Assembly: GCF_036492425.1 (NCBI RefSeq)
Contig: NZ_AP025294.1
Location: 62,001 to 126,000 of the forward strand
From: Persicobacter psychrovividus
Lineage (GTDB): Bacteria > Bacteroidota > Bacteroidia > Cytophagales > Cyclobacteriaceae
Length of the DNA stretch: 64,000 nucleotides
Direction of reading: 5' to 3'
Both the position numbers and the translations under genes were made by a program. Position 1 is the first letter of the stretch; every line of letters starts with the position of its first letter. The notes under the pieces are model-generated. The model had not been told where the DNA came from. It was given only the letters and a program-made list of their open reading frames with translations, and did not search any database. Below are positions 27,501-34,806 of this stretch, one piece after another.

Positions 27501-28560
27501 CGTAACCTTAGCAACACCCGAAGAACGGGACGGCTATACCTTTGCCGGTTGGTATTCCGATGTTGATTTTTCAGGAGATGTGATTACTGCAATCAGTACA
27601 ACAACCACCGGCGATCAGGCTTTCTACGCGAAATGGACAGGGCTTCCATACGCTATTACTTATGAACTTAATGGCGGGGAAAATGACCCAGATGTACCTT
27701 CTTTCTACACCTATGGGACTGCATTAACATTACCTGTTCCAACCAAGACTGGTCATAGCTTTGAAGGCTGGTTTTTATCTTCCGATTTATCAGGAGAAGC
27801 ATCCACAGTCATCAGTAATGGAACCATTGGCGATCAGATATTCTATGCAAAATGGATGGCTATGGAATACACCATCTCTTATGTACTCAATGGTGGAGCA
27901 AATGCTTCAGATGCGGCAGATTCTTACACATATGGCACAGGCGTAACCTTAGCAACACCCGAAGAACGGGACGGCTATACTTTTGAAGGTTGGTATGCAG
28001 ATGCCGAATTTTCAGGCGATGCGATTACTGCAATCAGTACAACCACCACCGGCGACCAGGCTTTATATGCGAGATGGGTAGCCATTGAATACACGATCTC
28101 TTATGAACTCAATGGCGGGGAAAACACCTCAGTTGCGCCAACCTTTTACACCTATGGAACTTCAGTAACACTACCTATTCCGACAAAAGCTGGTCATAGT
28201 TTTGAAGGCTGGTATGCAGATGCTGATTTTTCAGGAGATGTGTCCACCGTTATTGGTAAAACAGCCATAGGAGACCAGACTTTCTATGCAAAATGGGAGC
28301 GTATACTGTCGGCAAATGAGGGGCTTCAGCAGGTCAAGGTTTACCCAAATCCTGCGAGCCACATTTTACATATTGAGCTATCCGATAAGGGGGGAAGTGA
28401 TGTTCGCCTGATCAATCAGCAAGGCGCAGTCGTATTGTCCGATAAACTACACGACGGAACAGCATCTGTTCATATTGCGTCATTGCCTACTGGACTCTAT
28501 TTTGTACAGGTCTTCTCAGAAAATAAATGGCTGCCATTGGGCAAAGTCATGAAGCAATAA
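24559..28560 (+). CDS. Large secreted repeat protein: BspA-type LRRs, 14 InlB-type repeats, T9SS tail
   Basis: A 1333-residue surface or secreted protein. After a signal peptide (ending about GYAQ, residue 37) come roughly five BspA-like leucine-rich repeats (phrases such as DNQLTSVILP, residues about 45-190). Then come 14 tandem units of about 73 residues, each running from ISYELN through TFEGW to FYAKW, which is the Listeria-Bacteroides InlB B-repeat (Flg_new) pattern. The final 80 residues (VKVYPNPASHILHIEL) are a type A T9SS sorting domain. Units 4 and 6 are identical in protein, a sign of recent unit duplication. Such proteins mediate adhesion or surface interaction. The gene is 145 bases after the FecA-like receptor, so it may be under the same signalling system. 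Confidence 0.9.
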   Translation: MNPLFHPSHHKERSFSPLQVFLLTLFFTSLLAFSGYAQSESDFTFDPTTGTITGYTGATKDIVIPATIGGVKVTTIGFRAFEHNSLTSVTFTGGVTTIGEAAFYDNQLTSVILSESLVVVGSTAFSNNQISSIAFPAGLRTIGFSAFSDNQLTSVILPKSVVVIELGSFINNNMVSFNLPPENEKLPQDYEWEQISFFGSEDNKFNPGDEVSSDFGYEIDDLFDISFSIAYELNGGANASDAPAAYNFDTEVTLPVPTKIGHSFEGWYSDVDFSGDVITSISATTIGDQMFYAKWVANEYGISYELNDGENAIDAPTSYTYGIELTLPTPTKVGHSFEGWYDNADFSGEASTAISNTALGDQTFYAKWTANEYAISYELNDGENAIAAPTSYTYGIEVTLPTPTKVGHTFEGWYTASDFSGDVITSISATTLGDQMFYAKWTANEYVISYELNDGENAIAAPTSYTYGIELTLPTPTKVGHTFEGWFADADFSGDVITSISTTALGDQMFYAKWTANEYAISYELNDGENAIDAPTSYTYGIELTLPTPTKVGHSFEGWFSSSDLSGDVITSISTTTIGDQMFYAKWTANEYVISYELNDGENAIAAPTSYTYGIELTLPTPTKVGHTFEGWFADADFSGDVITSISTTALGDQMFYAKWTANEYAISYELNDGENAIAAPTSYTYGIELTLPTPTKVGHSFEGWYAASDFSGDVITAISNTTLGDQTFYAKWTANEYAISYELNGGENASDAPISYTYSIELTLPTPTKIGHSFEGWYADADLSGEVSTVISNGTIGDQTFYAKWMAMEYTISYVLNGGENASDAADAYTYGTEVTLPIPTKVGHTFEGWYADADFSGDAITAISSTTTGDQALNVKWMANEYAISYELNDGDNAIDGPTSYTYGIEVTLPTPTKVGYSFEGWFAASDLSGEASTVISNGTIGDQTFYAKWMAMEYTISYVLNGGENASDAADSYTYGTGVTLATPEERDGYTFAGWYSDVDFSGDVITAISTTTTGDQAFYAKWTGLPYAITYELNGGENDPDVPSFYTYGTALTLPVPTKTGHSFEGWFLSSDLSGEASTVISNGTIGDQIFYAKWMAMEYTISYVLNGGANASDAADSYTYGTGVTLATPEERDGYTFEGWYADAEFSGDAITAISTTTTGDQALYARWVAIEYTISYELNGGENTSVAPTFYTYGTSVTLPIPTKAGHSFEGWYADADFSGDVSTVIGKTAIGDQTFYAKWERILSANEGLQQVKVYPNPASHILHIELSDKGGSDVRLINQQGAVVLSDKLHDGTASVHIASLPTGLYFVQVFSENKWLPLGKVMKQ
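25240..28300 (+). repeat. 14 tandem 219-bp coding repeats
   Basis: The DNA behind the InlB-type units repeats in steps of about 219 bases and is near-identical in units 3-7. Later units (8-14) are more diverged and include a three-unit pattern with an EERDGYTF variant (units 11 and 13). Recombination between units could change the length of the protein. Confidence 0.85.
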
Positions 28561-28583
28561 TGATCGCCTTTTTACGGCTATCT

Positions 28584-28610
28584 GTAGAGACGTTCGGCAG
28601 AACGACTGAC
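28584..28610. repeat. Degraded GTAGAGACGTT palindrome
   Basis: GTAGAGACGTTCGGCAGAACGACTGAC keeps one arm of the GTAGAGACG...CGTCTCTAC palindrome seen at 32308, 47754 and 50431. The other arm is mutated. Confidence 0.45.
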
Positions 28611-28617
28611 TTTAAAC

Positions 28618-28642
28618 TGGTCGTAGCGTTTGGCTACGACCA
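28618..28642 (+). terminator. Hairpin repeat acting as terminator of the repeat-protein gene
   Basis: TGGTCGTAGC-GTTTG-GCTACGACCA has a perfect 10-bp stem followed by ATTTTTATT, 58 bases after the stop codon. It is related to the GCGTCTCGC family. Confidence 0.65.
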
Positions 28643-28754
28643 TTTTTATTAATTATTTAATGATTAAATATCGCATTTACTTTAAAAGTATTACTAAGTC
28701 ATACTTTGTGTGTTTGATTTCGTATCTTTAGGTAAACGAATTAAATCTAAGGTT

Positions 28755-28967
28755 ATGGACGGAGTGAAGTCAAGAAAATCTTTTACACTTGATGCTGATG
28801 TTGTTCAGTACATTGAGCGCTATGCCAAAACGAACAGGGTAAGTAACAGTACTGCGGTCAATCAGATCATTGCGATGCACAAGGAACAGGAGCAAAAAAA
28901 GATGGTTAATTTTGCGGAGCAGATGATGGACAAGCACAAGGATGTCTTTGATTATTTGGCTAAATGA
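28755..28967 (+). CDS. Ribbon-helix-helix-like antitoxin
   Basis: A 70-residue protein starting MDGVKSRKSFTLDADVVQYI, typical of a ribbon-helix-helix or CopG-like DNA-binding N-terminus, with a charged C-terminal half that could bind the toxin. The ATG at 28755 is preferred over a GTG at 28710, which adds 15 non-conserved residues. Its TGA overlaps the toxin ATG (ATGA at 28964-28967), the usual arrangement of antitoxin-toxin operons. It presumably represses its own promoter. Confidence 0.7.
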   Translation: MDGVKSRKSFTLDADVVQYIERYAKTNRVSNSTAVNQIIAMHKEQEQKKMVNFAEQMMDKHKDVFDYLAK

Positions 28968-29377
28968 GAAAATTCACCTATTTAAGCAAAGCATCACTTT
29001 TAGAAATTCAGGAAACCTCCATTAACCGCTTCGGTGGATTGCATGGCATCAAATCACCAGAGCATGAGGGGTTGATTGATTCGGTATTATCTCATATTCA
29101 GAACGATGATTATTAGCCGGACTTGGTAGCAAAAAGCACTTTTTTGTATTGGAGCCTGATTAAGAATCACTGTTTTCAGGATGGTAACAAGCGGGTAGCG
29201 CTGGCGTCGGTGATTTCCTTTTGGTTCGGTAATGACGTTGATCCTGACAGAATCAGTGATTTTGTTCGAGATCAAGGAGCGAGTCTCACCGAGAATATCG
29301 CCGGAGGAAAAGTCGAGCGTGAGGAACTTCATCAAATTATTGCAAAGGTGCTTGATGAGCCTTCTGCAATGCAATAG
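28964..29377 (+). pseudogene. Fic/Doc-family toxin interrupted by an in-frame amber codon
   Basis: Reading from the ATG at 28964, a Doc-like protein runs for 50 codons (RKFTYLSKASLLEIQE, then FGGLHGIKSPEHEG) to a TAG at 29114-29116. The same frame then continues without further stops to 29377 and contains the Fic motif NHCFQDGNKR, with H69 in read-through numbering. The total of 137 codons matches Doc. The residue at the stop is probably a lost tyrosine (DDY-stop-PDL, expected DDYYPDL), one base change from TAC or TAT. Doc-type toxins phosphorylate EF-Tu and other Fic proteins AMPylate targets. As it stands the toxin should be inactive unless the stop is a sequencing error. Confidence 0.8.
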
Positions 29378-29417
29378 GTACTTCCGATATGGTGCGTGGA
29401 AAATTCTACCACAAGAC

Positions 29418-29439
29418 AAACCCGCTTTAGCGGGTTTTT
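29418..29439 (+). terminator. Hairpin terminator after the toxin-antitoxin pair
   Basis: AAACCCGC-TTTA-GCGGGTTT with a T run, 40 bases after the toxin frame ends. The same design (AAACCC...GGGTTT then TTGTA) recurs at 32378, so it may also be part of a dispersed element. Confidence 0.7.
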
Positions 29440-29449
29440 GTATTGTTAG

Positions 29450-29470
29450 CCCATTGCTTCAGCTGTGGGC
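29450..29470. repeat. CCCATTGCTTnAGCTGTGGG element, copy 1
   Basis: GCCCATTGCTTCAGCTGTGGGC here and its reverse complement near 32345-32366 differ at only a few bases. Both sit beside an AAACCC/GGGTTT hairpin. Confidence 0.55.
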
Positions 29471-29668
29471 ACATCATATTGGTAATCATCCATTCCATTT
29501 CCAAAACCATCACCTCGCTGATCCTCATCATTTTACCTTTATTTTTTTCCGCAAAGGTTGTAGTTCATGCAGGCACGTTCACTGATCAATTTTTTAGAGG
29601 TTAAGGAAGTTTCTTTGTTTATTCGGTTTAATATTCGCATTGAGCATAAGACCGTAGTGGTGTTTTAA

Positions 29669-29918
29669 GCCATGATTACCTTGATTTACAGGATTACCAT
29701 GATTACTTATTTTAAAATGATACTGCCCTAAATCTGTGGACAAATAAACACCTCTTTACATTCCTTATGCAGTGCGTAAACATTTACTTACTTATCGACT
29801 TGTCAATTATTATTTGTCATGTTCTTTGAACCTTGACTACCAAGATTAAAATGGATGTTTTTAGGCTATGCAAACTATAAAAATCATGGTAATCCTTTTG
29901 ATCAAGTAAATCATGGTC
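29669..29918. repeat. AATCAAGGTAATCC and TTTGTCCACAG repeat cluster
   Basis: A right-to-left copy (29669-29710), a right-to-left TTTGTCCACAG (29732-29750) and a left-to-right copy (29883-29918) of the motifs also seen at 2962-3043, 50510-50635 and 54372-54398. Confidence 0.55.
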
Positions 29919-29973
29919 AAAAAATATCGCCATTATCCTTTTGACAAGACACTTAGGACTTCATAACATAAAA

Positions 29974-32298
29974 ATGAGCATCATTAATAAATCAAAACTG
30001 ATCATGTTGGCTTCGGCGGGCATGTTGTCGTTTGGGACCATGCAGTCGGTGCAGGCACAGAATATCTTGGATCAGATGGCTGTCAAGCTGAAGGGAAATA
30101 CCAACCGGGAGGTATCCTTTGCCAACAAAAAGTCTGCTTATTATCTTACCCAAACCCAAGCCAATACGGGCAATGAGTATGAATATTTCGAGGGGATGAA
30201 CATCGCCAAGAAGCGTATTTTCAGTGGCTTCAGTTTGTTTGTCGATGGTCAGCAATTGGATAATGGCAGCTCGACCGTAACGGTTTACCCTTACAAAATG
30301 AACCGTTCTTTCGCCAATGGAGCGCAGTCGGTTTTGTGGTTGCATGATTTTAAAAATGTCGTAGAAGTTGATTTATCATCGGTCAAAGGCAAGCGCATCG
30401 GTATTCATTTGAAAGGCATTGAAGCGGAAAATATTTCAGCCCAAAACAACCTGATGATCCTCAAATCCATCGAAGGAAATCATGTGATTGCGGTCGCTCC
30501 GCGATTGGGAAATATCAATGGTGGAAAGCTGGAAAAAGATCAACTGACCGCTTCGGCTTCCGCCAAAGGATTTTTTATTGCCGTAGGTAAAACGGCTGAT
30601 GAAGCTACCGCTTTGCTGAAAGAAGCCCGCAAGAACAGCAGCCGATGGAAGAAGGAACGCAAGGAGCGCATCACCAAATTGCTGGAGAAAAACACCTATT
30701 TCAAAAGTAGCGATCAACAGTTAGAAGAGTCGCTGAACTGGATGTCGGTAACGATGGATCAGCTCGTTTCCGAACAGCAGGGTTATGGTATTTATGCCGG
30801 ATTGCCGTGGTTCAATGAGTATTGGGGACGCGATGAGTTTATTTCTATGCCTGGCGCTGTCTTGGTGAGCGGTCAGTTCAAATGGGCAAAAGACATCCTG
30901 AAATCATTCGCCGAATATCAAAATACAGATCCGAATTCCAAGTTCTTTGGGCGTGTGCCGAACATCGTCAATCCGGATGCGATTGATTATCACACCACCG
31001 ATGGAACACCTCGATTTGTTATTGAGCTGTATGATTATGTGCAATATTCGGGAGATATGGAACTGATCAAGGAGCTTTATCCGAATGTCAAAAACAGCAT
31101 CGAGGGTGCACTGAAAAACTGGACAGACGATTCGGGTTATTTGCTGCATGCCAATAATGAAACCTGGATGGATGCCCGACGCAATTATGACAAGCGATCG
31201 TATTCACCACGTGGTACGCGTGCCAATGATATTCAAGCACTTTGGTACAAGCAGTTGCAGGCGGGAGCGTACTTTGCCCGTGTGATTGGCGATACGGCGA
31301 ATGAGCAAAAGTGGGAGGCGATTGCCGAAAAGGTGAAGAAAAATTTCGATAAGGATTACCGTGATCCTTCGCAAAAGTTCCTGGCTGACCGCTTGGATCC
31401 GCTCGGTATTCCTGAATTTAAATTGCGCCCCAATCAGTTGTTCGCTTATGATTTGGTTAATGATCAGGATTTCAAATTGCAGATGACCAAGATCTGTTGG
31501 GAAGAGTTGGTTTACCCGTGGGGAACGTCATCGCTGAACCGTCAGGATTTGTTTTTCCACCCTTTCCACTTGGCGTGGAAGCATTATCATAAAGACGAGG
31601 CATACCACAATGGTACGATCTGGTTGTGGCTCAATGGTATCGCGATGCAACGCATGATCGAGAGCGGACAGTCGGATGTAGCGTATCAGCTTTTCCAAAA
31701 CATGAACCAACAGGCGATGAACCGTGGGGTAGTCGGTGGTCTGAGTGAAAATATGGATTGCTATCCGCATGAAGGCAAGTTGACGAAGCTAACCGGTACC
31801 TATTTGCAGGCCTGGTCGAATGCCGAACATTTGCGCGTTTGGAATCAATATTTCTTGGGTGTTCGTCCCGACATGATTGCCAAAACCCTGACGCTGGCAC
31901 CACGCTTGCCGAAGGACATCAATGATCTGGAATATAAATCATTCATGGGCGAAGGCTATTTGAAGGGGACATATAATAAAGCCAAGCAAAGCTATACTTA
32001 TCAGTTCCATGCTATTGATACCGAGGTGAATCTGGACGTTTGGCCATTCAATACCCAAAAAATCAAAGTGAAATCGGGGGATGTGCTGTCTGCTACCCAA
32101 ACAGGCGAGCAGTTGGAAGTCCGCGTCAAACATCATGGTAGAGTAAAACAAAGCTTCACTTTGAAGAAGAATGCCGATCGTTTGGCAACAGCGAAAAAGC
32201 AAGCCGAGGTATTCAAAGGTGTGAAGTTCTGTGAGCCGATGTCCTTGGATCATCACCGTGTGATGCAGAAGACATTTAAAGGCAGAACAGGATTTTAG
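29974..32298 (+). CDS. Exported glycogen-debranching-type glycosidase (GDE_C, GH133-like)
   Basis: A 774-residue protein with a signal peptide (LASAGMLSFGTMQSVQAQ, about residues 11-28). The first 250 residues are beta-rich. The second half is an (alpha/alpha)6 barrel with GLPWFNEYWGRDEFISMPG, NNETWMDARR, NDIQALWYKQLQAG and AYHNGTIWLWLNG, the blocks of amylo-alpha-1,6-glucosidase C-terminal domains. It would act on alpha-glucans or a related oligosaccharide in the periplasm or at the surface. Start 29974 is chosen because the frame from 29941 only adds a TTG-led extension before the signal peptide. Related clans (GH63, GH37) remain possible. No starch-utilisation genes are adjacent. Confidence 0.75.
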   Translation: MSIINKSKLIMLASAGMLSFGTMQSVQAQNILDQMAVKLKGNTNREVSFANKKSAYYLTQTQANTGNEYEYFEGMNIAKKRIFSGFSLFVDGQQLDNGSSTVTVYPYKMNRSFANGAQSVLWLHDFKNVVEVDLSSVKGKRIGIHLKGIEAENISAQNNLMILKSIEGNHVIAVAPRLGNINGGKLEKDQLTASASAKGFFIAVGKTADEATALLKEARKNSSRWKKERKERITKLLEKNTYFKSSDQQLEESLNWMSVTMDQLVSEQQGYGIYAGLPWFNEYWGRDEFISMPGAVLVSGQFKWAKDILKSFAEYQNTDPNSKFFGRVPNIVNPDAIDYHTTDGTPRFVIELYDYVQYSGDMELIKELYPNVKNSIEGALKNWTDDSGYLLHANNETWMDARRNYDKRSYSPRGTRANDIQALWYKQLQAGAYFARVIGDTANEQKWEAIAEKVKKNFDKDYRDPSQKFLADRLDPLGIPEFKLRPNQLFAYDLVNDQDFKLQMTKICWEELVYPWGTSSLNRQDLFFHPFHLAWKHYHKDEAYHNGTIWLWLNGIAMQRMIESGQSDVAYQLFQNMNQQAMNRGVVGGLSENMDCYPHEGKLTKLTGTYLQAWSNAEHLRVWNQYFLGVRPDMIAKTLTLAPRLPKDINDLEYKSFMGEGYLKGTYNKAKQSYTYQFHAIDTEVNLDVWPFNTQKIKVKSGDVLSATQTGEQLEVRVKHHGRVKQSFTLKKNADRLATAKKQAEVFKGVKFCEPMSLDHHRVMQKTFKGRTGF

Positions 32299-32307
32299 GT
32301 TGTTTGG

Positions 32308-32334
32308 GGGGACGTTGTATGCAACGTCTCTACC
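32308..32334. repeat. GACGTTGTATGCAACGTC palindrome
   Basis: An inverted repeat with the flank CTCTACC, 10 bases after the glycosidase stop. Same family as 28584, 47676, 47754 and 50431. It may help end the transcript, although there is no T run. Confidence 0.6.
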
Positions 32335-32377
32335 ATTCTTATTTACCCACAGCTAAAGCAATGGGCTACCAATAGTT

Positions 32378-32670
32378 AAACCCATTTCAATGGGTTTTTG
32401 TAATGATAGGCCATGGTTTCAACCATGGTTAAATGATGACGGGAAAAATGATGGGTCGTAGATCTTTCCATTTTTATATCCAGAAGGGATTATATAACAT
32501 AGCGGGGCTGTCGCACAACCGTGTTTGCAATTTATCAAACCAAATAAAATTTGCTCACGCCTATTTTTACCATGGAATGAATTCCATGTCTATTGCGAAA
32601 AGTCCTTTCAGGACTGCTGTGCCGAAGGTACATTTTGTAATAGCTGCGGGTTTTAACCCGTAGTAAATAA
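32378..32670. repeat. Composite repeat element, second copy
   Basis: AAACCCAT-TTCA-ATGGGTTT hairpin, then CCATGGTTTCAACCATGG, then GTGCCGAAGGTACATTTT and a CGGGTTTTAACCCG stem. The order matches 8265-8366, with about 190 extra bases between the middle blocks. Confidence 0.55.
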
Positions 32671-32740
32671 GCGGCAGAATAAAATTTCGTGTTATAAAAT
32701 CAGATTATGTTTGTGCAAAATATTATTTCGTGAGCTGTAC

Positions 32741-32817
32741 GGATGCACCTACGTGTGTATCCAAACCATCCAAAATTTATGATGATTCGGGCAGACGCAT
32801 AGGTCAGCCCATACAGC
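32741..32817. repeat. GGATGCACCTAC / GGGCAGAC element, copy 1
   Basis: GGATGCACCTACGTGTGTATCC and GGGCAGACGCATAGGTCAGCCC are both imperfect hairpins. The pair recurs in the same order at 47808-47873. Confidence 0.7.
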
Positions 32818-33052
32818 CTCCAAAAAAAATCGTACGACAACATCAAATCTTAACTGTGCAACCTCCCTACATCCATTCTGTAATTTTTTAATGACCTAAA
32901 CTACTTGTAATCAGGCTATTAAAAATATTTTCAATTTTTTTCAAAAAATATCGAGTACATAATTCCAACCTCTGCATTTACTGTATAGAAGACGAAGGAC
33001 GCGCACCTTTATTATTAATAGAAACAAAAAATTTACATTAATCTATACAGTT

Positions 33053-34012
33053 ATGAAAGTTAAAATCATTATCAAATCGTTGTTTATCATTTTTGCAGCC
33101 GCCTTTCTTTTCTCTTGTAATCAGGAGGACATGGTGAATGGAGAGATCAGCAGTAACATCGAAAACGATCAAGCGGTGATGGATCATATCGTATTGACCA
33201 ACGATATCGAAAGTCAGCGTTCTGAAGATGAAAGTCGCGAGATGGGGTATTACGGCACGAGTTCGGCACGGGAAACAGCAAGAGAACGCATTCAAGCGAG
33301 GTTTCGTGGCCGTTTTCGTCCTATCGGATTTTATGACTGTGCGGAGCGTACAGTGGAACAGCTTGAAAATGGGAAAATCATCACCCTTGATTATGATATG
33401 GGAGAATGTTCAGTGACGGATAAAAACTATGCGGGTAAAATTATAGATCAGATTTCATGGTCACAGAACAGCCGATCACATGCGATTTCTTTTGAGAACT
33501 TTGGGCAGGAAGGTATTACAAAAAATGGCACAAGAAATAGAACATTTACTGTAGTAGGAATGGAATTGGATCCTGAAATGGGCATGGACTATGATGCCTG
33601 GACAGGGACTTTGGTAGAGGACATTACAATTGATTTTCCTGCTACGGAAGAAGAGGAAGCCCTTTCGGAAACCATCACCACTAATTTCACCCTTACGGGC
33701 AATGGCGAAGGCCGTTATAGAAGTGGGCAGGCAAGCTATACCAATAGCAATGGGGCCGATTTCAGTGTTAAAATTCTCGAGCCATTATTTTTCAGCAGAA
33801 GTTGTGAGGATCAAGTAAGATTTCCACTTGCGGGTGTAGAAGAGGTAACCACCAAGGAAGGTGTATTTACCATTAATTATGGAGACGGAAGTTGCGATAC
33901 ACTGGTAGAAATTACAAAAGACGGTATAATTACAGCGGTTGATTTGAAAGATGTGATTGTATATGGTAAAATTGGCCGAAGAGCTATTCGTAAAGTACGA
34001 CGAGGGAATTAA
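33053..34012 (+). CDS. Putative lipoprotein of unknown function
   Basis: A 319-residue protein with a lipoprotein signal (LFIIFAAAFLFSC, lipid-modified C24), so it is anchored in the envelope. The mature part is acidic and beta-rich, with a serine- and arginine-rich stretch near residues 55-90 (ETARERIQARFRGRFR). Four more cysteines lie in segments YDCAERT, MGECSV, SRSCEDQ and GSCDTL, which could pair as two disulphides. I do not recognise a family. It stands alone between repeats and a terminator. Confidence 0.6.
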   Translation: MKVKIIIKSLFIIFAAAFLFSCNQEDMVNGEISSNIENDQAVMDHIVLTNDIESQRSEDESREMGYYGTSSARETARERIQARFRGRFRPIGFYDCAERTVEQLENGKIITLDYDMGECSVTDKNYAGKIIDQISWSQNSRSHAISFENFGQEGITKNGTRNRTFTVVGMELDPEMGMDYDAWTGTLVEDITIDFPATEEEEALSETITTNFTLTGNGEGRYRSGQASYTNSNGADFSVKILEPLFFSRSCEDQVRFPLAGVEEVTTKEGVFTINYGDGSCDTLVEITKDGIITAVDLKDVIVYGKIGRRAIRKVRRGN

Positions 34013-34035
34013 TTATAGGATATTTTAAGTTACTG

Positions 34036-34072
34036 AGGTGCAGTGAGCGAGCGTTCATTGCACCTTTTTTTG
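34036..34072 (+). terminator. Terminator of the lipoprotein gene
   Basis: AGGTGCAGTGA pairs with TTCATTGCACCT (one G-U), followed by a seven-base T run, 24 bases after the stop. Confidence 0.85.
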
Positions 34073-34123
34073 TGGGCTAAATGGTGCGCTCGATCTTACT
34101 GATGGTAACAATACACACTAAAA

Positions 34124-34152
34124 TTGGCTTTAGTATATAGGCATTAATTTTG
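34124..34152 (+). promoter_or_regulatory. Bacteroidota-type promoter of the Crp-like gene
   Basis: TTG at 34124-34126 and TAATTTTG at 34145-34152 (a perfect TAnnTTTG) with an 18-base gap; the start codon lies 16 bases after the box. Confidence 0.55.
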
Positions 34153-34168
34153 TAAATGAAGGACTGAT

Positions 34169-34735
34169 ATGAATACAAAGATACTCGAATTTTTTAATAC
34201 AAAATATCCATTTAATCAAGATGGCCTTCAAGAGTTTGCCCGTTCATTTAAATTGAAAACCTATCCGAAGGGACATCTTCTTGTGCATCAGGAGATGGTA
34301 ACTGACCGGCTCCTGTTTTTGGAGCAGGGGACTGTTCGGGAATTCTATGCCAAAGATGGGAAGGAGATGAATACCCGTTTCTATGTGCAGCCACAATTTA
34401 TTAATGATTTTTTCTCTTTAACCAGACAAACCCCTACTCAAAAATGTCTTGAAACACTGCGGCAGGCACAAGTTCGAGAGTTAAGGTATGATCAGTTTTC
34501 GGAGCTGCTAAAAAAATACACCTGTGGACATGATTTTATCAGCAAGATTTTTGAAAGTATTATTGAGAAAAAAGAGCAGGAATCATTTCGGCATTTCAGC
34601 CTTACACCCGATGAACTTTACCTCGATTTACTTGAGCATCACCCCGAATGGTTGCAGGAAATTCCGCTCTATCATATTGCCACTTACCTCCGCATGACTC
34701 CTGAAACATTGAGCAGAATTCGCAAGCGTACCTAA
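34169..34735 (+). CDS. Crp/Fnr-family transcriptional regulator
   Basis: A 188-residue regulator with an N-terminal cyclic-nucleotide-binding-like domain (about residues 15-115, FKLKTYPKGHLLVHQ and LLFLEQGTVREFY) and a C-terminal helix-turn-helix (IPLYHIATYLRMTPETLSRIRKR). The typical Arg/Ser cAMP-contact signature is not evident, as in many Bacteroidota members, so the ligand is unknown. It is followed by two metallo-beta-lactamase-fold genes, at 71- and 20-base gaps, which it may regulate. Confidence 0.88.
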   Translation: MNTKILEFFNTKYPFNQDGLQEFARSFKLKTYPKGHLLVHQEMVTDRLLFLEQGTVREFYAKDGKEMNTRFYVQPQFINDFFSLTRQTPTQKCLETLRQAQVRELRYDQFSELLKKYTCGHDFISKIFESIIEKKEQESFRHFSLTPDELYLDLLEHHPEWLQEIPLYHIATYLRMTPETLSRIRKRT

Positions 34736-34806
34736 GTTCTTGATTTGGATCAAGGCATGGCAGTTTTTTACGCCTTTTCTTTGTGATATCATTAAAAATC
34801 AAAAAA

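Larger units (their letters stand above)
29378..29973. other. Repeat-rich intergenic region
   Basis: Contains a terminator-like hairpin (29418-29439), a CCCATTGCTTCAGCTGTGGG stem (29450-29470), an inverted copy of AATCAAGGTAATCC (29669-29710), an inverted TTTGTCCACAG (29732-29750) and a direct AATCATGGTAATCC (29883-29918). No gene with recognisable features is present. Confidence 0.6.
32299..33052. other. Repeat-rich intergenic region
   Basis: About 750 bases without a gene. It holds, in order, a GACGTTGTATGCAACGTC palindrome (32308-32334), an inverted CCCATTGC element (about 32345-32366), a composite hairpin element (32378-32670), and a GGATGCACCTAC element (32741-32817). The segment 32860-33052 is AT-rich and probably holds the promoter of the lipoprotein gene, but I see no clean TAnnTTTG box. 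Confidence 0.65.

Noticed and set aside
26870-27946. Three out-of-frame open frames of 61-65 codons inside the repeat protein gene
   Set aside because: They recur with the 219-bp period and are by-products of the repeats.
29232-29585. Plus-strand open frame of 117 codons
   Set aside because: It is a frame shifted against the Fic/Doc gene and runs through a terminator hairpin and repeats.
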